From NCBI GenBank assembly GCA_937997955.1, contig CALLDR010000014.1:1-9341 (forward strand): 9,341 nt of DNA, in the 5' to 3' direction. The notes below the pieces were generated by a model. That model was not told the DNA's origin. It saw nothing but the letters and a program-made list of their open reading frames with translations, and did no database searches. The stretch is from an uncultured Emergencia sp. (GTDB taxonomy: Bacteria; Bacillota; Clostridia; Peptostreptococcales; Anaerovoracaceae). The first letter of the stretch is position 1; the number at the start of each line of letters is the position of its first letter. Below, piece by piece: positions 1-6,094 of this stretch. A program made the position numbers and the translations under genes.

Positions 1-1
1 A

Positions 2-208
2 AAGACGGTGACCGCAGGGGTATCCGACAGCGGCATCTCTGTTCCGGTGAAGCAGGGCAATTTCCAGGTCTTCACCGCGGAGGATTACCAGGCCGTCTGC
101 AAAGAACTGACAGACGGAACGATCAAGCTGGCGGGAAGCAAAGCCAAGACTGTGAGCAAGCTGATCGAAAATCAGGGCCTGACATCTATTCAGGTCTCAG
201 TACAATAG
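2..208 (+). CDS. C-terminal end of a gene entering from the left; possibly a BMP-type substrate-binding lipoprotein
   Basis: The frame is open from base 2 to the TAA at 206-208 and gives about 68 residues, beginning KTVTAGVSDSGISVPVKQGN and ending SIQVSVQ. The true start lies outside the window. The composition is that of a soluble protein, with no membrane segment in the visible part. The ending, a short 'TDGTIKLAG' stretch, a basic linker and a final beta-strand-like 'IQVSVQ', resembles the C-terminus of BMP-family (basic membrane lipoprotein / nucleoside-type ABC) substrate-binding proteins. This is an impression from a short tail and not a motif match. A terminator follows 26 nt after the stop, so this gene ends its own transcription unit and is not part of the ygiQ operon. 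That the stretch is coding is fairly certain; the family is uncertain. Confidence 0.5.
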   Translation, partial: KTVTAGVSDSGISVPVKQGNFQVFTAEDYQAVCKELTDGTIKLAGSKAKTVSKLIENQGLTSIQVSVQ

Positions 209-233
209 TCTCAATACAACAGCAAAGGGAAAC

Positions 234-264
234 AGGGGGCGGCGTCTGACTGCCCCTTTCTTTT
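234..264 (+). terminator. Rho-independent terminator after the first partial gene
   Basis: AGGGGGC (234-240) pairs with GCCCCTT (252-258) in a 7-bp GC-rich stem with one G-T pair and an 11-nt loop. The T-rich tract TTTCTTTT (257-264) overlaps the stem end and continues past it. It separates the upstream gene from ygiQ, whose ATG is 32 nt further on. No good promoter fits in the short gap after it. Transcription of ygiQ therefore either starts upstream and passes through this hairpin or uses a promoter I cannot recognise. Confidence 0.7.
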
Positions 265-296
265 CAGGACAAGATTTCAGGGACAAGAGGAGAGCT

Positions 297-2144
297 ATGT
301 TTTTACCTGTTACAAAAGAGGACATGGAAAAGCGGGGCTGGGAGCAGGTGGATTTCGTTCTGGTCACCGGCGACGCCTATGTGGATCACCACTCCTTTGG
401 CACGGCCATCATCAGCCGCCTGCTGGAGAGCAGGGGCTACAGGGTGGGAATTCTGGCCCGTCCGGATTATCACAGCTGTGAGGATTTCAGACGGTTCGGA
501 AGGCCGAGGCTGGGTTTTCTGATCAACAGCGGCACCGTGGACTCCATGGTCAACAACTACTCCGTTTTTAAGCGGAAACGGAAGGTGGACGAATACGCGC
601 CCGGCGGCAGGGCCGGAGGACGGCCGGACAGGGCTGTCATCGTTTACTGCAACCGGGCGAGGGAGGCGTACAAGGATGTTCCGGTCATCATCGGCGGCAT
701 CGAAGCCAGCCTTCGCCGCCTGGGCCACTACGATTACTGGAGCGACAAGGTCCGGCGGTCGATCCTGCTGGACGCGCGGGCGGACCTTTTGATCTACGGC
801 ATGGGGGAACGCGCTGTGGTCGAGATCGCCGAGGCGCTGGACGCGGGCATCGATGTGCGGCATATCACCTGGATCAGAGGCACCTGCTACAGGGCGGAAG
901 CCTTTGATGACGATGGAGAGACGGTGCGGCTGCCCGACTTTGACGATATCGCGGCGTCCAGGGACGCTTACTGCAAAAGCTTCGCCTGCGTCTATCGCAG
1001 CAACGACTATATCAACGGCAAAAGGCTGATGGAGCGGTACACGGACAACGTCTGGGTGGTGGTCAACCCGCCGCAGCCTCCCCTGGAGCAGCTGGAGCTG
1101 GACGACGTCTACGAGCTGCCCTATGAAAACGAGGAACACCCTATGTACCGGGAAGCCGGCGGTATCCCCGCCTTTCGGGAGATCAAATTCAGCATGGTGT
1201 CCAGCCGGGGCTGCTTCGGCGGCTGCAGCTTCTGCGCTTTGACCTACCATCAGGGCAGGCAGGTGCGCAGCCGCAGCAGGGAATCGCTGGTGAGAGAGGC
1301 TGAGAAACTGACGAAGCTGCCTGACTTCAAGGGCTACATCCACGACGTGGGCGGACCTACGGCCAATTTTCGCCGTCCGGCCTGCAGGCAGCAGCTGAAA
1401 AACGGCGTGTGCAAGCACAGGGACTGCCTGTACCCTCGTCCGTGCAAAAACATGGACGTGGATCACCAGGACTATCTGGACGTGCTGCGGGCGGTGCGGG
1501 CCGTGCCCGGCGTGAAGAAGGTCTTCATCAGGTCCGGCATCCGCTACGACTATGTCATGGCCGACAGAGACCGGTCCTTCCTGCGGGAGCTGTGCCAGTA
1601 TCACGTCAGCGGCACCCTGAAGGTGGCGCCGGAGCACATCTCTGACAGGGTCCTCTACTACATGAGGAAGCCGGAGAAACAGGTCTTTCTGGATTTTGCG
1701 GAAAGCTACAGGCAGGTCAACCGGCAGCTGGGGCTGAAGCAGTATCTGATTCCCTATCTGATCAGCTCCCATCCCGGCAGCACCCTGGAAGACGCCGTGG
1801 AGCTGGCCCTGTTCCTGAAGGAATATGGATTTGTGCCGGATCAGGTGCAGGACTTCTACCCGACGCCGGCCACGCTGGCTACCTGCATGTACTATACGGA
1901 AAAGGACCCGTTTACCATGGAGCCGGTCTATGTGGCGAAGGATCTGGAGGAAAAGAAGCTGCAGCGCGCGCTGATCCACTACAATAAGCCGGAAAACAGA
2001 AACACCGTCATCAAAGCATTGAAGAAGGCAGGCCGGGAAGAGCTGATCCCGGTACTCCTTGGAGGAAAGAAACATGAGCCTGATAAGCGAATTCACGAGA
2101 ATCAAAAGAGCAGGAAAAAGACAGTACGAAAACGCAAAAGGTAA
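297..2144 (+). CDS. ygiQ: YgiQ-family radical SAM protein
   Basis: This is a 615-residue member of the YgiQ (UPF0313) family of radical SAM proteins, whose reaction is not established. The radical SAM motif is CFGGCSFC at residues 306-313, so Cys306, Cys310 and Cys313 should ligate the [4Fe-4S] cluster. Family landmarks are visible in order: 'VTGDAYVDHHSFG' near the N-terminus, 'VPVIIGGIEASLRR' with 'HYDYWSDKVRRS', 'GGPTANF', 'APEH' and 'YLIPYLISSHPGST'. A second Cys group (363, 372, 377, 383) lies after the core motif; E. coli YgiQ has cysteines in the same region. E. coli YgiQ is longer because of a mid-protein insertion absent here. The C-terminus is a Lys/Arg-rich tail. The ATG is preceded by AGAGGAGAG (286-294), and the protein starts at a family-typical place. 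The last 71 nt overlap the methyltransferase gene. Confidence 0.95.
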   Translation: MFLPVTKEDMEKRGWEQVDFVLVTGDAYVDHHSFGTAIISRLLESRGYRVGILARPDYHSCEDFRRFGRPRLGFLINSGTVDSMVNNYSVFKRKRKVDEYAPGGRAGGRPDRAVIVYCNRAREAYKDVPVIIGGIEASLRRLGHYDYWSDKVRRSILLDARADLLIYGMGERAVVEIAEALDAGIDVRHITWIRGTCYRAEAFDDDGETVRLPDFDDIAASRDAYCKSFACVYRSNDYINGKRLMERYTDNVWVVVNPPQPPLEQLELDDVYELPYENEEHPMYREAGGIPAFREIKFSMVSSRGCFGGCSFCALTYHQGRQVRSRSRESLVREAEKLTKLPDFKGYIHDVGGPTANFRRPACRQQLKNGVCKHRDCLYPRPCKNMDVDHQDYLDVLRAVRAVPGVKKVFIRSGIRYDYVMADRDRSFLRELCQYHVSGTLKVAPEHISDRVLYYMRKPEKQVFLDFAESYRQVNRQLGLKQYLIPYLISSHPGSTLEDAVELALFLKEYGFVPDQVQDFYPTPATLATCMYYTEKDPFTMEPVYVAKDLEEKKLQRALIHYNKPENRNTVIKALKKAGREELIPVLLGGKKHEPDKRIHENQKSRKKTVRKRKR

Positions 2145-3444
2145 GCCGCTGACCCTGGTCGAAGAGGTAAAGCCGCGCCAGGCGGCGGCGCCGGAGAACA
2201 TGGTCATCTGCGGCGATAACAAGGCGGTGATGAAGACCCTGCTGACTGAACAGGACATGGGGGGAAAGATTCAGATGATCTATATCGATCCGCCGTTCTT
2301 TTCCAAGGCGGATTACGACGCGGTGATCAGGGCCGGCGGTGAGAACATCCGCCATCTGGCCTACGCGGACAAGTGGGAAAAGGGCCTGGCGTCTTATCTG
2401 AAGATGCTGACGGCCCGGCTGTATCTCATGCGGGATCTGCTGGCTGACGACGGACTGATCTGGGTCCATCTGGACTGGCATGCCGCCCACTACGTAAAGG
2501 TCTTCATGGATGAGATCTTCGGAGAGAAAAACTTTGTCAATGAGATCGTCTGGACCTACAAGTCCGGCGGCTCCGGCAAGAAGCACTTTGCCCGCAAGCA
2601 CGACACGATCCTGGTGTACAGCAAAACAGGCAAATACCGGTTTTTCCCGCAGCAGGAGAAGTCCTACAACCGGCAGCTGAAGCCGTATCATTTCAAGGGC
2701 GTCAAGGAATACAAGGACGACGTGGGCTGGTACACCATGGTCAGCATGAAGGACGTCTGGAATATCGACATGGTGGGGCGCACCTCGGCGGAACGGACCG
2801 GCTATGCCACGCAGAAGCCTGAACAGCTGATCGCCCGCATGATGGAAAGCTGCACCCGGGAAGGGGATCTGTGCGCCGACTTTTTCTGCGGCAGCGGGAC
2901 GCTGGCAGCGGTGGCCGCGGCGAAAAAAAGGCGGTTTATCGCCTGCGATTCCGGCAGGCTGGCGGTGGAAAGCACCATCAGCCGTCTCAGCCGTTTTAAC
3001 AGCGGCGACGATTTTGGCAGCGCCGGCGGCTCCGGAGCGGCAGCAGCGTTTCGGGTCTATGATACGCTCACCCGTGCAAAGAAGCCGTCACTGTCGGTGA
3101 AGGTGGGCCTTGAGGCGGAGCCGTTTCCTTCCTCTGACAAGGTGCTGCTGCGGGTCAGGCTGCTGTCCCTGTCAGAGCGGAACCTTGCCAGAAACGTAGA
3201 TGAAAAGGCCAAGGAGACGGTGGCCCGGATCGTCAAGGAATCCCCCCTGGAGATGGTTTCCGCGTGGAGCGTGGACTTTGATCCGCGGGACCAGGTGCAC
3301 CGGCCGGAGCAGGTCTTTACCCGGACAAAGGGAAGCCTGCCGGAATTCTGTGAGAAGATCGCGGGAGGCCCTTGCTCCATTTGCGTAAAGGTCGTAGACA
3401 TCTTCGGCAACGTTGTATATGAAAGGATCGAGTATGAAGGATAA
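2074..3444 (+). CDS. Mod-like site-specific DNA methyltransferase (amino-MTase, beta order), no restriction partner in view
   Basis: Predicted 456-residue S-adenosylmethionine-dependent DNA methyltransferase of the N6-adenine/N4-cytosine type (N6_N4_Mtase fold, Mod-like). Catalytic motif IV, DPPF, is at residues 72-75 in 'IYIDPPF'. 'TQKP' is at 246-249 and the SAM-binding motif I, 'DFFCGSGT', at 269-276. Motif IV before motif I marks the beta group, as in type III Mod subunits; N6-adenine is therefore the likelier target, but the sequence does not prove it. A C-terminal extension of about 150 residues ends with 'AWSVDFD' and 'KVVDIFGN', which I recall from other Mod-like proteins; it may hold recognition or accessory functions. 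I chose ATG 2074 over an in-frame TTG at 2059 because GGAGGAAAG (2061-2069) sits correctly before it. The start lies inside ygiQ and the end overlaps yitT by 11 nt, so it is probably translationally coupled. No restriction gene is adjacent in the window. Confidence 0.9.
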   Translation: MSLISEFTRIKRAGKRQYENAKGKPLTLVEEVKPRQAAAPENMVICGDNKAVMKTLLTEQDMGGKIQMIYIDPPFFSKADYDAVIRAGGENIRHLAYADKWEKGLASYLKMLTARLYLMRDLLADDGLIWVHLDWHAAHYVKVFMDEIFGEKNFVNEIVWTYKSGGSGKKHFARKHDTILVYSKTGKYRFFPQQEKSYNRQLKPYHFKGVKEYKDDVGWYTMVSMKDVWNIDMVGRTSAERTGYATQKPEQLIARMMESCTREGDLCADFFCGSGTLAAVAAAKKRRFIACDSGRLAVESTISRLSRFNSGDDFGSAGGSGAAAAFRVYDTLTRAKKPSLSVKVGLEAEPFPSSDKVLLRVRLLSLSERNLARNVDEKAKETVARIVKESPLEMVSAWSVDFDPRDQVHRPEQVFTRTKGSLPEFCEKIAGGPCSICVKVVDIFGNVVYERIEYEG

Positions 3445-4312
3445 GCTGAAACCGGCTTTGGCCGATGCCTTTTTTCTGGTCATAGCCTGCGCCGTCGGCG
3501 CCTTTGCCACCACCGCGGTGATGATCCCCAACGGTCTGACCAGCGGCGGCCTGACCGGCGTCGTGCGCATCATGCAGTATTTTGTAGATATCAATTTTTC
3601 ACTGGCCTACTACGCCGGCGCGTTCCTCATTCTGGTCGTGGTCATCGCCGCCATCGGCTTTCGGGAGGCGAAAAAGGTTCTGGTGGTGACTATCCTGTAT
3701 CCGGCTGTTTTGTTCGTCATGGAGTTCTTTGACTTTCAGCTGCTGGAGGAGAAGGACGTGATTCTGGCGGCCATATTCTGCGGCGTCTTTTCCGGCGTCT
3801 GCAACAGCATCGTATTCTGGCGGGGCTACGCCTTCTGCGGTACGGAGTCCATCGCGAAGATCATCAAGAAGAAGCTGGCGCCTCAGGTGGACATCAGCCG
3901 GATCCTTTTGATGCTGGACGCCTGCATCATCATCATTTCCGCTTTTATCTACGGGCGGAATATCGCTCTCTACGCCCTGGTAACCCAGTTCATCGCGTCC
4001 AAGATGGTGGACTTTATCATGTACGGCTTTGAGACGAAGATCGTACAGGTCAACATCCTGACCTCCAAAGCGGAGGAAACCGTGGCCTTTGTCATGAAGG
4101 ATCTGAACCGGGGCGTATCCAGCCGCACTACGGTGGGAGAATTTACCGGACAAGAGAAGAAAGAGCTGGTGGTTCTGTGCTCGCCCCGTGAGAGCATGCT
4201 GCTGAAACGGTTCCTGGCGGCCGAAGACCCTGGGGCCTTTGTTACGGTGCTTCACGTGGAGACTGTATGGGGCAGCGGCAAAGGCTTCACCAGTATCGAC
4301 AGAGAAGAGTAG
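3434..4312 (+). CDS. YitT-family membrane protein with C-terminal DUF2179 domain
   Basis: This 292-residue integral membrane protein belongs to the YitT/DUF161 family, whose function is not established. Hydrophobic segments lie at roughly 10-31, 58-76, 81-99, 108-128, 157-173 and 176-197, consistent with about six membrane spans. The early 'MIPNGLTSGGLTGV' (30-43) is the usual family loop. A cytoplasmic DUF2179-type domain follows (about 200-285), with 'TKIVQVNILTSKAEE', the Gly/Thr stretch 'RTTVGEFTG' and the 'DPGAFVTVLHVETVWGSGKGF' end region. ATG 3434 is preferred over ATG 3419 and TTG 3413 because AAAGGA (3422-3427) stands 6 nt before it. The start lies inside the methyltransferase gene (11-nt overlap), so this is the third gene of the ygiQ operon. 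Transcription probably ends at the bidirectional hairpin near 4414-4475. Confidence 0.93.
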   Translation: MKDKLKPALADAFFLVIACAVGAFATTAVMIPNGLTSGGLTGVVRIMQYFVDINFSLAYYAGAFLILVVVIAAIGFREAKKVLVVTILYPAVLFVMEFFDFQLLEEKDVILAAIFCGVFSGVCNSIVFWRGYAFCGTESIAKIIKKKLAPQVDISRILLMLDACIIIISAFIYGRNIALYALVTQFIASKMVDFIMYGFETKIVQVNILTSKAEETVAFVMKDLNRGVSSRTTVGEFTGQEKKELVVLCSPRESMLLKRFLAAEDPGAFVTVLHVETVWGSGKGFTSIDREE

Positions 4313-4315
4313 GGC

Positions 4316-4334
4316 GCGGGCCGGCAGGCCCCGC
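4316..4334 (+). other. GC-rich hairpin just after yitT
   Basis: GCGGGCC (4316-4322) can pair with GGCCCCGC (4327-4334) around a GGCA loop, with one bulged C. It starts 4 nt after the yitT stop. No U-tract follows, so it is not a typical intrinsic terminator. It could act as a 3'-end stability element on the operon mRNA, but that is only inference. Confidence 0.4.
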
Positions 4335-4367
4335 CGTGTTCTGGCGTATTTTGCCGTATCTGCTGGC

Positions 4368-4401
4368 CGCGTCTCTTCGACCAACGCGTCTCTTCGACCA
4401 A
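4368..4401. repeat. Perfect 17-bp tandem duplication
   Basis: CGCGTCTCTTCGACCAA occurs twice head to tail, at 4368-4384 and 4385-4401, with no mismatch. It lies in the non-coding gap between yitT and the tRNA terminator. It looks like a local replication-slippage duplication; I see no partner gene or inverted ends. Confidence 0.9.
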
Positions 4402-4413
4402 ACTGAATAAAAT

Positions 4414-4475
4414 AAAAAAGTCTTTGATATCGCCGGATCTCAACGTGGAATCCAGACGGTCCCAAAGACTTTTTT
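4414..4475. terminator. Bidirectional intrinsic terminator between yitT and tRNA-Arg
   Basis: AAAAAAGTCTTTG (4414-4426) is the exact reverse complement of CAAAGACTTTTTT (4463-4475), giving a 13-bp stem around a 36-nt loop that can form a smaller inner hairpin (GGATCTC... GAATCC). Read on the - strand, the right arm directly follows the tRNA CCA end and the hairpin is followed by a U-rich tract (TTTTTTATTTTATT). Read on the + strand it ends in six T's and would close the ygiQ-methyltransferase-yitT operon. The two convergent units therefore appear to share one structure. Confidence 0.85.
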
Positions 4476-4550
4476 GGTGCGCCAGACAGGAATCGAACCT
4501 GCGGCCTTCACATTCGGAGTGTGCTACTCTATCCCCTGAGCTACTGGCGC
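4475..4550 (-). tRNA. tRNA-Arg (anticodon CCG)
   Basis: The - strand folds into a standard 76-nt cloverleaf including an encoded CCA. The acceptor stem is GCGCCAG/CTGGCGC with discriminator A. The D-arm is GCTC-AGGGGATA-GAGT, the anticodon loop CTCCGAA, the variable loop AGGCC, and the T-arm GCAGG-TTCGATT-CCTGT. Positions 34-36 read CCG, which decodes CGG (Arg). The anticodon stem has four pairs plus a G-A mismatch at 27-43, and two terminal pairs are G-U. The gene stands alone, with its own promoter about 12 nt upstream and a terminator directly downstream. A dedicated tRNA for the CGG codon fits a GC-rich genome. Confidence 0.95.
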
Positions 4551-4561
4551 ATAACAATGAT

Positions 4562-4590
4562 ATTATAGCATAAAAATTCGCAGATGTGAA
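4562..4590 (-). promoter_or_regulatory. Promoter of tRNA-Arg(CCG)
   Basis: On the - strand, TTCACA (4585-4590; 5 of 6 to the -35 consensus) is followed by a 17-nt spacer and a perfect TATAAT (4562-4567). TGC directly precedes it, giving an extended -10. Transcription should start near 4555, about five bases before the mature tRNA 5' end at 4550. The match and position make this a convincing strong sigma-A-type promoter. Confidence 0.85.
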
Positions 4591-4774
4591 GAGAAAAATC
4601 AAAAAACGATAAAAGAAAAAGCGTAAGGAATAGCGACAGGATTCGGCCCGTAAGGAAAAAGTAGGAAATATCGTTCATCTGCTTTATGTTGCCCGAAACA
4701 AATTTTTGCTGGAAATTTCGGGATAGAAAGTACTTATGACACTAAAAACCCAACCCTCTCTATTGTAACACAGC

Positions 4775-4802
4775 TGAACGAAAAAGTCTGCTTTTTCGTT
4801 CA
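4775..4802. repeat. Perfect inverted repeat (12-bp stem, 4-nt loop)
   Basis: TGAACGAAAAAG (4775-4786) and CTTTTTCGTTCA (4791-4802) are exact reverse complements around TCTG. The stem is stable on either strand, but no free U-tract follows on either side, so it is not a classical terminator. A shorter TCGTTCA also occurs upstream at 4673-4679, matching the right arm. Its role is unknown. Confidence 0.85.
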
Positions 4803-4897
4803 ATGCCGGCAAAGCCTTCCCGCGGCCCTCGGCCTGTTTTCCAAACAGCATGTAACGACCTGGGGAAGAGAGGATTGCAAAAGGGGTTTAACGCATA

Positions 4898-4944
4898 GCC
4901 ATATCACAAAAGGCGCCATATTACAAGGGGCCATATCACGAAGC
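4898..4944. repeat. Three short direct repeats (GCCATATYAC)
   Basis: GCCATATCAC (4898-4907), GCCATATTAC (4915-4924) and GCCATATCAC (4930-4939) recur at spacings of 17 and 15 bp. Each is followed by an A/G-rich tail (AAAAGGC, AAGGG, GAAGC). The units are too short and irregular for a CRISPR array. They could be a degenerate tandem duplication or a binding-site cluster; nothing adjacent decides this. Confidence 0.75.
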
Positions 4945-4991
4945 TGGTAAAGAGACGCCGCGGCCCGCCGGCAGCGATCCAACCTGATGAA

Positions 4992-5029
4992 GAGAAACCG
5001 CCTCCGTGCAAGGACAAAGGCGGTTTCTC
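4992..5029 (-). terminator. Probable terminator of trpS
   Basis: GAGAAACCGCC (4992-5002) is the exact reverse complement of GGCGGTTTCTC (5019-5029), an 11-bp stem with a 16-nt loop, 57 nt past the trpS stop on the - strand. The downstream - strand tail is only moderately U-rich (the stem ends TTTCTC, then TTCATC). The stem strength and placement support a terminator; the weak U-tract lowers confidence. Confidence 0.6.
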
Positions 5030-5040
5030 GCTGTGTACAA

Positions 5041-5076
5041 TTCTATGTTTACGATCTATTCTATGCTTACGATATA
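5041..5076. repeat. Imperfect 18-bp tandem repeat downstream of trpS
   Basis: TTCTATGTTTACGATCTA (5041-5058) and TTCTATGCTTACGATATA (5059-5076) match at 16 of 18 positions. They are followed by the similar AT-rich TTTACAATATTTAC, which contains the trpS stop codon. The repeat lies in the trpS 3' untranslated region, just before the probable terminator, and looks like slippage-derived sequence. Confidence 0.75.
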
Positions 5077-5086
5077 TTTACAATAT

Positions 5087-6067
5087 TTACAGGCCCAGGC
5101 CGAAGTTTTCCTTGACCCTCTGCATGACAGGCACCGCGATAGCGTTAGCTCTCTGAGCGCCGTCTTTCAAGATGTCCAGCAGCTCGTCGGAATGTCTGAT
5201 CTCCTCAAATTTCGTTTTGATCGGAGCCAGAGCGTCGACTGTGATCTCGACCAGGTCTTTCTTGAAGTCGCCGTAGCCTTTGCCTTCGTAATCCTTTTCG
5301 ATCTGCTCCATGGTCCTGTCTGCCAGCACGCTGTAGATGGTCATCAGATTGCTGACGCCCGGCTTGGCTTCAGGGTCAAATCTGACTACGCCTTCTGAAT
5401 CTGTCGTGGCCTTCATGATGGATTTTTTGATCTTAGCCGGATCGTCCAGCAGGGAGATGCGGCTGTGAATGTTTTCCGCGGATTTGCTCATCTTCTGCGT
5501 CGGATCGTCCAGCGCCATGATGCGGGCGCCTTCCTTCAGATAGCGGCCTTCCGGAATGACAAAGGTCTTTTTCTTCGTATTGTTGATTCTGGTCGCGATG
5601 TCGCGGCACAGTTCGATGTGCTGCTTCTGGTCGTTGCCCACAGGAACTACGTCGGTATCATAGAGCAGGATGTCGGCCGCCATGAGGATCGGATAGGTGA
5701 ACAGTCCGGCAGGGGCGGATTCCTTGTTGTGGCTCTTCGCTTTGAACTGGGTCATTCTGGACAGCTCACCGGTATAGGAATTGCAGGTCAGAACCCAGGA
5801 CAGCTCCGCGTGGCCAGGCACGTCGGACTGGACGAACACGATGGACTTTTTCGGGTCGATACCCACAGCCAGATACAGGGACGCCACGTCCAGAATGTGC
5901 TCTTTCAGCTCCTTTGGATCCTGAGGAACCGTGATCGCGTGCATATCGACGATGCAGTAGATACATTCGTGATCTTCCTGCAGCTCTACAAACTGTCTGA
6001 GCGCGCCCAGATAATTGCCTAAGTGAATGTTGCCGGTCGGCTGTACGCCGGAGAATACTCTTTTCAT
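5087..6067 (-). CDS. trpS: Tryptophanyl-tRNA synthetase
   Basis: TrpRS is a cytoplasmic class I synthetase that attaches tryptophan to tRNA-Trp using ATP. The 326-residue length is typical of bacterial TrpRS. The HIGH-type signature is 'PTGNIHLGN' (10-18), and 'DMHAIT' follows at 42-47. 'GNDQKQH' (144-150) is a typical TrpRS active-site loop, and the KMSKS signature is exact at 192-196 in 'DDPTQKMSKSAEN'. I chose the ATG at 6067 because AGAGG on the - strand lies 8 nt before it. An in-frame ATG two codons upstream (6073) is only 2 nt from that site. The frame continues open further upstream to 6187, but that part is the T-box leader and is not translated as TrpRS. The gene is monocistronic in this window. 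Confidence 0.97.
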   Translation of the reverse strand: MKRVFSGVQPTGNIHLGNYLGALRQFVELQEDHECIYCIVDMHAITVPQDPKELKEHILDVASLYLAVGIDPKKSIVFVQSDVPGHAELSWVLTCNSYTGELSRMTQFKAKSHNKESAPAGLFTYPILMAADILLYDTDVVPVGNDQKQHIELCRDIATRINNTKKKTFVIPEGRYLKEGARIMALDDPTQKMSKSAENIHSRISLLDDPAKIKKSIMKATTDSEGVVRFDPEAKPGVSNLMTIYSVLADRTMEQIEKDYEGKGYGDFKKDLVEITVDALAPIKTKFEEIRHSDELLDILKDGAQRANAIAVPVMQRVKENFGLGL

Positions 6068-6094
6068 TGTCATTACCTCTTCTTTCTTAAAATC

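Larger units (their letters stand above)
4591..4991. other. Gene-free stretch of about 400 bp with repeats and hairpins
   Basis: No convincing coding region is present; the only longer open frame (- strand, 4800-4982) has no recognisable domain, no good ribosome site, and owes part of its content to short repeats. The left half is AT-rich and contains 'CGTAAGGAA' twice (4622-4630 and 4650-4658), plus a potential hairpin CCCGAAA/TTTCGGG (4692-4698 with 4716-4722). The right half carries a perfect 12-bp hairpin and three short direct repeats, listed separately. The region separates two - strand units (trpS ends to its right, the tRNA promoter is at its left). A small non-coding RNA is possible, but I find no promoter and terminator pair that would define one. 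Confidence 0.5.

Noticed and set aside
303..2258. 651-residue open frame on the - strand
   Set aside because: It lies fully antisense to ygiQ and the start of the methyltransferase gene, both with clear motifs. Its composition (rich in His, Arg, Val) is that of a shadow frame in GC-rich DNA.
2074..3444. Type III restriction-modification or phage-defence system
   Set aside because: Only a methyltransferase is present. The neighbours are ygiQ and yitT, with no Res, helicase or nuclease gene.
4898..4944. CRISPR array
   Set aside because: The repeat units are about 10 bp with spacers of 5-7 bp, far shorter than CRISPR repeats and spacers, and no cas gene is present.
4800..4982. 60-residue open frame on the - strand
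   Set aside because: No ribosome site or domain; part of it is created by the GCCATATYAC repeats.
4551..5086. Integrated element at the tRNA-Arg gene
   Set aside because: No integrase, no duplicate of the tRNA 3' end and no cargo gene lies on either side within the window.
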